Of a stretch of DNA of 11,851 bases, positions 1 to 5,491 are shown in pieces. The DNA lies in the NCBI GenBank assembly GCA_900551385.1, contig URVS01000023.1, positions 1 to 11,851 of the forward strand. The letters are read 5' to 3'. The notes below the pieces were generated by a model that did no database searches, had not been told where the DNA came from, and was given only the letters and a program-made list of their open reading frames with translations. The number at the start of each line of letters is the position of its first letter. Within the stretch, counting starts at the first letter, position 1. Position numbers and translations under genes: made by a program. The DNA comes from an uncultured Mollicutes bacterium (GTDB lineage Bacteria > Bacillota_I > Bacilli_A > RFN20 > CAG-449).

Positions 1-2
1 TT

Positions 3-149
3 AATAAAATATCAGATAATGAAATTATACTCAATTTTAAAGGTGTAGAATATATGTGTGTTTCCTTTGCTCAGGAATATGGACATCAGAAAAAATTATC
101 TAAGAAAAAAATTTTTATGGAGGTAATTCATGAATCTAGTAAATTTTAA
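3..149 (+). CDS. C-terminal fragment of a small STAS-like (DUF4325-type) protein, 5' end outside the window
   Basis: An open frame runs in from the left edge and stops at TAA 147-149, giving 48 residues. The stretch ILNFKGVEYMCVSFAQE resembles the core of STAS-like DUF4325 proteins, in which a hydrophobic strand, Asp/Asn-Phe-x-Gly-Val and a Ser-Phe-Ala-x-Glu motif follow each other. The tail is Lys-rich and ends about 27 residues after that motif, shorter than I would expect for the family. The stop lies 20 bases inside the next gene, and that gene's ribosome binding site (GGAGG, 119-123) sits within this frame, so the two are probably translationally coupled. Function is unknown; small STAS-like proteins usually act as protein-interaction or regulatory modules. 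The family call rests on one short motif and is tentative. That the frame is coding is supported by the overlap and by the lack of another explanation for bases 1-129. Confidence 0.45.
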   Translation, partial: NKISDNEIILNFKGVEYMCVSFAQEYGHQKKLSKKKIFMEVIHESSKF

Positions 150-990
150 TCAATTTCAAGTAAGAAAAAAAACATATGGTGGAGCGAATGGAAATAAATT
201 AAGTATTTGTATTGGTGATAGTCTATATATGTTAAAACTGCCTTCTCATGCAACCAAAAACAAAAATCTTTCTTACACTAATTCATGTATTTCTGAATAT
301 TTAGGTTCACATATTTTTAATATGATTGGAATAAAAGCTCAAGAAACAATTTTAGGAGAATATGAATATAATGGGGTAAAAAGAATTTCAGTTGCTTGTA
401 AAGATTTTGAAGAAGATGGGTATGTATTAAAAGATTTTGCTTCAGTTAAAAACCAAATAATTGATTCAAAATCTAATGGATACGGAACTGATATTAATGA
501 AATATTAGAAACAATAGAGCAACAATCATTAATTGATCCAGTCTTTTTATCTAATACATTTTGGGAAATGTTTGTTATAGATGCATTACTTGGTAATTGG
601 GATAGACATAATGGAAACTGGGGATTTTTATATAATCAAGGAACAGATGACATAAAAATTGCTCCTATATTTGATTGTGGCTCATGCTTATTTCCACAAA
701 TTGATGATGATATTATTGATACAATAATGAAAGACAAATCACAATTAAATGCAAGAATTTTTAATTTTCCAACTTCTGCTTTATTATATAATGGGAAAAG
801 AATTAATTATTATGATTTTATACAAAATCACGAATTTAAAGAATGCGATAATGCAATCATCAGAATAAAAAATAAAATTAATTTTGATGATATTAATCTT
901 TTAATTGATGATATACCTTGCATTAGTGTTAAACATAAAAACTTTTTAAAATTAATTATTAAAAAGAGATTTGATGCTTATTTTAATTAA
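130..990 (+). CDS. HipA/CtkA-like serine/threonine protein kinase
   Basis: This is a 286-residue protein of the HipA-like kinase fold, close in size and layout to single-domain CtkA-type kinases rather than full HipA (about 440 residues). Visible kinase landmarks are the ATP-anchoring Lys in YMLKLP (K36), a Glu in SEYLG (E56) that may pair with it, the catalytic loop NWDRHNGN (D158, N161, N163), and the metal-binding Asp in IFDCGS (D182). All are intact, so an active kinase is plausible. The start is supported by GGAGG six bases upstream. No HipB-like helix-turn-helix antitoxin is adjacent; the overlapping upstream partner is a STAS-like fragment. Its 3' end converges on the serpin gene with only five bases between, and I see no clear terminator there. 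Substrate is unknown: full HipA phosphorylates a glutamyl-tRNA synthetase, but that cannot be transferred to this shorter protein. A toxin role is possible, not shown. Confidence 0.75.
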   Translation: MNLVNFNQFQVRKKTYGGANGNKLSICIGDSLYMLKLPSHATKNKNLSYTNSCISEYLGSHIFNMIGIKAQETILGEYEYNGVKRISVACKDFEEDGYVLKDFASVKNQIIDSKSNGYGTDINEILETIEQQSLIDPVFLSNTFWEMFVIDALLGNWDRHNGNWGFLYNQGTDDIKIAPIFDCGSCLFPQIDDDIIDTIMKDKSQLNARIFNFPTSALLYNGKRINYYDFIQNHEFKECDNAIIRIKNKINFDDINLLIDDIPCISVKHKNFLKLIIKKRFDAYFN

Positions 991-995
991 AAATT

Positions 996-2399
996 TTATT
1001 TATTAGGATTTACCATATTTCCTACATAAATAGGTACATCATTCACATCATAAATAATATAAATAAATGGTTTATTTAATTGTATATTATATCCATCTAA
1101 TGTTGATTCAGCTTTATTTCCTGCTCCATAAGAAACTGATTTAATCATTGTGCCATCTTCAGAAAATGTTATTTCATTTTTTTGTTTAACTAATTGAAGA
1201 TAAACACCCAAATTTTCATCATTAAAAATATTATTTAAACTATTTGCATTTTCATCAAAAGTATTTGGCATCATTTCTTTTAATATTTCAGTAAAATCAA
1301 GAGAATAATTATTTGAAAATTTAGGAAGCGATAAATTAATATATGCTTCTTTTTTTGTTGTTTGATCTAAATTAAATAAATTAATATCTTTAGTCAAAGA
1401 AAATATATTTTCATCATTTTTACTAATATAATATTTAATTTTGATATTATTTTTATAATAATCTGTTACTTCATAAAATTTATCTTGTTCATTAATTTCG
1501 CCTATATAAGAATGATTCATATAAGTAACTTTTTCATTACTATTATTAGAATAAAATGTATCTATATAATTATTTTCATCATTAAATATATGATACCAAC
1601 GATTATTAAAATATAAAGTATTTATAAAATATATAACTGTATCATTATCATCTATTTCTAATTCTTCTTTTTTCATAAAATCTTTTTGATTTATTTTATT
1701 ATCAATCCATTCAATTATTTTATCTTGATCATTTTTAAATGATAATTGATATGCTTCAATATAATAATCTTTTAATAAATTAATATATTCTTCATTATAT
1801 TGAAAATCATTACTTAAAAATACTGAATTATACATTTGTATAGTTCCTTGTTCATTACAAAAATAATTATTTTTATATGTTTTAATTAAATCTTCTTTTC
1901 TTTTATTTTTATCTAATTTTAATAAATTATCAAATTCATTATTTATTTCTTCTTTAGTTGATGATAAAGATATATTATTCATTAAATAATATAGACTCAT
2001 TGGTGAAAAAGAATAATTATCTTCTTTAAAAGATTTTCTATACATTTCATTAGAGAAATTATTAATTGCTTCTTTAAAATCATCACTTATTGATAAATTC
2101 TTAGTTTCTAAAGAAGGATAATTAATTTCATTTAATTTTTTAAATGAAGTGCTTTCCATAACTTGTTTTTCATTTATTGTAAAATTTCTTTTTATTAAAC
2201 TACTTTTTGGCTTAAAATCAATCATTGATAAAAAAGGAATACTTAATATTACTAAAGGAGTAAGTATAGCTAAACATGTTAATGTAATTGCTAATTTATG
2301 AGATTTTTTATTAGGTTGAAGTTTTGAAGTATCAAAATTCAAATCAATATCTAATTTATTTTCTAAATCATTTTTTATTTCATTTTTAAGATTATTCAT
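996..2399 (-). CDS. Membrane-anchored serpin in the anti-sigma-factor position
   Basis: This 467-residue protein has three parts. Residues 1-34 are charged and predicted cytoplasmic, 35-57 form one transmembrane helix, and about 105-467 form a full-length serpin domain outside the cell. Serpin landmarks are FSP (131-133), a helix with S-x-x-T-x-x-E-I (146-152), NTLYFNNRW (260-268), LPKF (358-361), EDGT at the start of the reactive loop hinge (414-417), NKPF (442-445) and a terminal NP (464-465). The hinge after EDGT reads MIKSVS where inhibitory serpins have small, mostly Ala residues. Gln406 stands where the shutter His (His334 of alpha-1-antitrypsin) is expected. The gene overlaps the sigma factor gene by 8 bases and has its own AAGGAG (2406-2411). 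Known: an ECF sigma gene is usually followed by the gene for a single-pass anti-sigma protein. Inferred: the N-terminus binds the sigma factor and the serpin domain senses a protease. A plain surface protease inhibitor is the alternative. Confidence 0.85.
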   Translation of the reverse strand: MNNLKNEIKNDLENKLDIDLNFDTSKLQPNKKSHKLAITLTCLAILTPLVILSIPFLSMIDFKPKSSLIKRNFTINEKQVMESTSFKKLNEINYPSLETKNLSISDDFKEAINNFSNEMYRKSFKEDNYSFSPMSLYYLMNNISLSSTKEEINNEFDNLLKLDKNKRKEDLIKTYKNNYFCNEQGTIQMYNSVFLSNDFQYNEEYINLLKDYYIEAYQLSFKNDQDKIIEWIDNKINQKDFMKKEELEIDDNDTVIYFINTLYFNNRWYHIFNDENNYIDTFYSNNSNEKVTYMNHSYIGEINEQDKFYEVTDYYKNNIKIKYYISKNDENIFSLTKDINLFNLDQTTKKEAYINLSLPKFSNNYSLDFTEILKEMMPNTFDENANSLNNIFNDENLGVYLQLVKQKNEITFSEDGTMIKSVSYGAGNKAESTLDGYNIQLNKPFIYIIYDVNDVPIYVGNMVNPNK

Positions 2400-2916
2400 T
2401 GTCTTCTCCTTTATAATGCTTCTTTACTTTGTCTAATGTTCTTTTGTATTTAGAAGAAATAGAATCAATATTAACACCTTGTTCATTAGCAATATCTTTA
2501 AAAGTAAAATCATATAAAAATTTATAAATAATTAATTCTAATTCTTCTTCATTTAAATATTCTTTAAATTTATCTATATATGTATTAAATTCATTTTTTT
2601 GATCAAAACAAGCAATTTCATTATCTAGTTGTTCATATTTATTATTTTTCTTTAATAAATTAATAGATAAATTTTTACAAGTAGTAAGTAAATAATATTT
2701 TATTTTCTTATAATTTCTTATTTTATTTTTATTAATAAAGAATTGCATGAAAGTTTCATTAGTAATATCTTTAGCATCTTCTTGATTTTTTAAAATATCA
2801 AAACTAACAAAATAAACAAGTAATTTATATTCTTGATAAATATCATTAAACGCTCTTTCCATGACTTGTTTTGAAGAAGATTTTAAATCTTTTAAATCTT
2901 TGTTAGTGATATCCAT
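2392..2916 (-). CDS. ECF-family RNA polymerase sigma factor
   Basis: A 174-residue protein with the two-domain layout of ECF (group 4) sigma factors. Region 2 spans about residues 23-92: a conserved helix (FNDIYQEYKLLVYFVSFDIL), the acidic turn NQEDAKDITNETF that contacts the polymerase clamp, and a basic aromatic stretch (RNYKKIKYYLLTTCKN) for -10 recognition. Region 4 spans about 120-168 and includes the helix-turn-helix FTFKDIANEQGVNIDSISSK for -35 recognition. No extra C-terminal domain is present. The start has AAGGAG at 2923-2928 (minus strand), a good distance from ATG. It is the first gene of a two-gene operon; its stop lies inside the start of the serpin gene, so translation is coupled. 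Such sigma factors normally activate their own operon and are held inactive by the second gene's product. Target genes cannot be read from the window. The class call is firm; the subgroup is not assigned. Confidence 0.85.
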   Translation of the reverse strand: MDITNKDLKDLKSSSKQVMERAFNDIYQEYKLLVYFVSFDILKNQEDAKDITNETFMQFFINKNKIRNYKKIKYYLLTTCKNLSINLLKKNNKYEQLDNEIACFDQKNEFNTYIDKFKEYLNEEELELIIYKFLYDFTFKDIANEQGVNIDSISSKYKRTLDKVKKHYKGEDNE

Positions 2917-3012
2917 TTTTCTCTCCTTACATTAATAAGACAATTTTAAATAATTTTTTCGTTGGTTTATTTTAATTTTAGCAAAATTTAAAAAAAAATT
3001 TAATTAGCTTTT

Positions 3013-3028
3013 TTGAAAGCGATTACAA
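3013..3028. promoter_or_regulatory. Candidate catabolite-responsive element (cre), LacI/CcpA-family operator
   Basis: The 16 bases TTGAAAGCGATTACAA fit the published cre consensus WTGNNARCGNWWWCAW at every constrained position. Such sites are bound by CcpA or related LacI-family repressors. The position in front of an operon encoding a glycoside hydrolase and carbohydrate-binding proteins makes biological sense. It lies about 100 bases upstream of the TATAAT box at 3128-3133, so repression would need a nearer promoter, for example a weak TATAAG at 3044-3049, or the site may act on the minus-strand sigma operon. No regulator gene of this family is in the window. Confidence 0.55.
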
Positions 3029-3100
3029 CTTACGCTGAATTTTTATAAGAATACGAACATGTTTAATTTTTTTTATATTTTTTAATTTAATATAAGTTTA

Positions 3101-3114
3101 GTTCTCAAGAGAAC
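3101..3114. promoter_or_regulatory. Inverted repeat GTTCTC-AA-GAGAAC, candidate operator
   Basis: Two perfect 6-base arms are separated by 2 bases, inside otherwise featureless A/T sequence. The centre lies about 20 bases before the TATAAT box, so the repeat covers the -35 region of the most likely promoter of the right-hand operon. That is a classic position for a dimeric repressor or for an activator replacing a poor -35 box. A hairpin with only a 2-base loop is unlikely to be stable, so a DNA-binding site is the better reading. The cognate protein is unknown. Confidence 0.4.
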
Positions 3115-3127
3115 AATTTTATTTCAT

Positions 3128-3133
3128 TATAAT
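3128..3133 (+). promoter_or_regulatory. Candidate -10 box (TATAAT) of the surface-glycan operon
   Basis: A perfect TATAAT lies 77 bases before the first start codon. There is no good TTGACA-like -35 at 16-18 bases spacing; that space is occupied by the inverted repeat at 3101-3114, which would fit a regulated promoter. In such A/T-rich sequence a TATAAT can occur by chance, so this is a candidate only. Confidence 0.35.
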
Positions 3134-3209
3134 CAAGAAATTTTGTTAATTATTATTCATTTGAAAATAAGTTTTATAACATAATTAGTCTTGATAACAA
3201 GGAGGAAAA

Positions 3210-4772
3210 ATGAAACTAAAACCATCTAAATTAGCTTTATGCGTTTTAGCTGCATTACTTTTAGTAGGTTGTAACACTACAACATCAAGTAATCAACCTA
3301 CTACTTCTAGTCAAGAAACTACAAGTTCAGCTACAACAAGCAAGCCTCAATCTTCTATTACAAAAAATTTAACAGGTATTGAAATTAGTAAAATGCCTAA
3401 AAAAGTTAAATATGAAGAAGGCGACATTTTTGATAAATCAGGTTTAGAAGTTAAAGCAAAATATTCTGATAACAAAGATGAAATAATCAAAGATTACACT
3501 ATCGATAAAGAAAAGACACCTTTAAAATTAGAAGATAAAGAAGTAATTGTTTCTTATAAAGGTTTCACTGCATCTATTAAAATTACAGTTATAGAAAAAC
3601 ATTATGATTTAACTATTGATTCATTAGGTGATCATATATTTGAAGCTGAAGATTTAGTCCCAGATGAAAAATGGATTATGAGAGATGATATGATTAGTCA
3701 AGGTCATACAAATTATGTAGTTGATTCAGCTGATTCAAGTAATGGAAAATCTATTGAAAGATATGACATTAATACTGTTATTACATTAGATTTCTATACA
3801 AATGAAGATATTACTTTAAAATTATCTGCAGTTGTTTCTAATTATGATGAAATTAATTTGAATGATTCAGTTGTTTTTAAAGTTGATGATACAACTTTAG
3901 TATCCGATAATCCTACTCTTGGCCATAGAAATTCTAGTGATTGGTGGAACTGGCAAACAGCTTTATTTAATTCTGTTGATTTAACAAAAGGTAGCCATTC
4001 ACTTACAATTAAAATGTACACCGCTAGACCTAATTTAGATTGTTTTAATTTCCATGTTAAAAAATATGGTGAAACAGTTGAAGAACATAAATTAACTTCA
4101 ATTTCTATTGATACAATGCCTACTAAAACAACTTACAATGTTGGAGAAGTTTTTGATCCAACTGGTATGAAAATTAAATTAAATTATTCTGATTCTACTT
4201 ATGAAATTAGTGAAGATTTTACTTGTGATACCACAACACCTTTAACAGAAGAAACAAAGAATGTTGAAATAAAACATGGTGAATTTTCTACTACCGTTTC
4301 TATTACTGTTATTAATAAAGGTGAAACAATTTCTGAATCAAAAGTTATTAAATTAGAAGCTGAAGATTTTGATAAAACAAATCTTCAAAATAATGGTAAC
4401 GGATTTGTTGAAAATACAGATTTTGCAAGTGGTGGAAAATGTTTAGGTAATGGTACACATGGTACAATTGAATGGACTTATACATTAACTAAAGATATGA
4501 AATTAGATATCTTAAGTGTAGTATGTAAATATGAAGAATTTTTTGTTAAAGATTATTTCAAAGTCTTTATTGATGATGTAGAAGTTTCTTTACAAGATCC
4601 TGAATTAAAATTAGGTAGAACTGATGGTAATGATTGGTTTAACTTTAAAGAAGCAAATTATGTTCAACAAACATTACAAGCTGGTACACATAAAATTAAA
4701 GTTCAAATCGGTACTGAAGATGCAGCAGGTTGTAATACAGATTATATCCAATTTACATTTACTGAAATCTAA
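3210..4772 (+). CDS. Surface lipoprotein with two Ig-like plus carbohydrate-binding module units
   Basis: A 520-residue secreted lipoprotein. Residues 1-20 form a lipoprotein signal with lipobox LLVGC, the lipidated Cys being C21, followed by a Ser/Thr-rich spacer (22-50). Two copies of one unit follow. Residues 54-129 are a Big_3-type bacterial Ig-like domain and 141-286 are a CBM6/35-like beta-sandwich starting EAEDL. Residues 294-369 are a second Ig-like domain and 379-520 a second module starting EAEDF. Both Ig domains carry the same core, Y-x-x-G-[DE]-x-F-D-x-[ST]-G. Both modules share an aromatic patch, DWWNW (244-248) and DWFNF (475-479), a likely sugar-binding surface. No catalytic domain is present, so the role is probably glycan binding or presentation at the membrane. 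It is the first gene of the operon, with AAGGAGG four bases before ATG. The exact module family is not certain. Confidence 0.8.
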   Translation: MKLKPSKLALCVLAALLLVGCNTTTSSNQPTTSSQETTSSATTSKPQSSITKNLTGIEISKMPKKVKYEEGDIFDKSGLEVKAKYSDNKDEIIKDYTIDKEKTPLKLEDKEVIVSYKGFTASIKITVIEKHYDLTIDSLGDHIFEAEDLVPDEKWIMRDDMISQGHTNYVVDSADSSNGKSIERYDINTVITLDFYTNEDITLKLSAVVSNYDEINLNDSVVFKVDDTTLVSDNPTLGHRNSSDWWNWQTALFNSVDLTKGSHSLTIKMYTARPNLDCFNFHVKKYGETVEEHKLTSISIDTMPTKTTYNVGEVFDPTGMKIKLNYSDSTYEISEDFTCDTTTPLTEETKNVEIKHGEFSTTVSITVINKGETISESKVIKLEAEDFDKTNLQNNGNGFVENTDFASGGKCLGNGTHGTIEWTYTLTKDMKLDILSVVCKYEEFFVKDYFKVFIDDVEVSLQDPELKLGRTDGNDWFNFKEANYVQQTLQAGTHKIKVQIGTEDAAGCNTDYIQFTFTEI

Positions 4773-4784
4773 GGAGGAAATTAA

Positions 4785-5477
4785 ATGAATAAAAAATTAA
4801 AACTAGGATTATTAGCTACCCTTCTTTTAGTTGGTTGTAATGTTGTTACTACTCCTTCAAGTAGTAGCAACACTCCTTCAAATGGAGAATTTGATTATGA
4901 AGATCCTAAAACTAATATTGTTTCTGAATCAAGTCATTCTAGTAGTTCTTCTTCAACATCAACTCGTAAAGATAATTATGGTGATTTAGATATAGAAGTA
5001 ATTGCAACAGTTAATGATAATGGAACATTTATAGCTGAAGCTGAAGATTGTGATACAAAAGGTTGTACATTACAAGCTGGTTGTGCTGGATTCTTTGAAT
5101 CAACTTCATTTGCAAGTGGAAATATGTGTATCGCATGTATTTCTGCTCCTTCAATTTTAGCTTTTTCTTTTGATTTAGAAAGTAGTTGTGATATCGAGTT
5201 TGTTACAGTCAGTGCTAAGTACGAAAACCCATGGAATTTAGATCAAAACGTTTCTTATTATGTTGATAAAGATGGTAATAATTTTGTTCATACTTTATCT
5301 TCAAATGGTTATACAGATTTTGGCCATACAAATGAAAATCAATGGTACAATTTTAAAAATGTTTCTTTAGGAAAATTATCTTTAAATCGTGGTACACATA
5401 CTATGTACATTCAAGTTAAGGGAGCTTTCCCAAATACTGATTGTTTTAAATTAATTGCAACTAATTTTGATAAATAG
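4785..5477 (+). CDS. Small surface lipoprotein with one carbohydrate-binding module
   Basis: A 230-residue lipoprotein with lipobox LLVGC (C18), a long Ser/Thr-rich spacer (about 20-62) and a single CBM6/35-like module (about 78-230). The module opens with IAEAEDC and contains QWYNF (186-190), matching the aromatic motif in both modules of the preceding gene; it is most like the second of these (FASG and the Gly-Thr-His of RGTHTMYIQV also recur). It has seven cysteines after the lipobox (89, 94, 100, 115, 118, 135, 220), many for a secreted Bacillota protein. It has no Ig-like or catalytic domain. AAGGAGG begins right at the previous stop codon, 12 bases separate the genes, and the two were probably generated by duplication and loss of modules. 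Probable role: sugar-binding partner of the glycoside hydrolase encoded next. Confidence 0.75.
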   Translation: MNKKLKLGLLATLLLVGCNVVTTPSSSSNTPSNGEFDYEDPKTNIVSESSHSSSSSSTSTRKDNYGDLDIEVIATVNDNGTFIAEAEDCDTKGCTLQAGCAGFFESTSFASGNMCIACISAPSILAFSFDLESSCDIEFVTVSAKYENPWNLDQNVSYYVDKDGNNFVHTLSSNGYTDFGHTNENQWYNFKNVSLGKLSLNRGTHTMYIQVKGAFPNTDCFKLIATNFDK

Positions 5478-5491
5478 AAAGGATTAAATAA

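Larger units (their letters stand above)
2917..3209. other. Divergent regulatory intergenic region between sigma operon and surface-glycan operon
   Basis: No gene of credible length is seen in these 293 very A+T-rich bases. From left to right the region holds the ribosome binding site of the sigma gene (minus strand, 2921-2928); a weak possible ECF-type promoter for it, with CAAC then TGTC about 18 bases apart on the minus strand; a cre-like sequence (3013-3028); an AACATGTT palindrome (3056-3063); a GTTCTC/GAGAAC inverted repeat (3101-3114); a TATAAT box (3128-3133); and the AAGGAGG of the first lipoprotein gene (3199-3205). The clustering of symmetrical sites suggests regulated expression of one or both operons. 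The ECF-type promoter is too weak to annotate separately. Confidence 0.6.

Noticed and set aside
130..990. Classical HipBA toxin-antitoxin operon
   Set aside because: The kinase is much shorter than HipA and no HipB-like helix-turn-helix gene adjoins it; the upstream frame looks STAS-like.
991..995. Terminator between the convergent kinase and serpin genes
   Set aside because: Only five bases separate the stops and no stable G/C-containing stem is visible around them.
3056..3063. AACATGTT palindrome as an operator
   Set aside because: Only 8 bases, and the symmetry does not extend outward; short A/T-rich palindromes are common by chance here. It is mentioned only in the region description.
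2941..3100. A/T-rich stretch as a replication origin or attachment site
   Set aside because: No repeated DnaA-box-like sequences, no flanking direct repeats, and no integrase or replication gene nearby.
3055..3133. ECF sigma target promoter for the glycan operon, based on GAAC at 3055-3058 and 3111-3114
   Set aside because: No CGTC-like -10 element follows either GAAC at the usual 15-17 base distance; the second GAAC is part of the inverted repeat.
4890..4965. Ser-codon-rich stretch as a DNA microsatellite or CRISPR-like repeat
   Set aside because: It is the in-frame Ser/Thr spacer of a lipoprotein with mixed codons and no regular repeat-spacer spacing.
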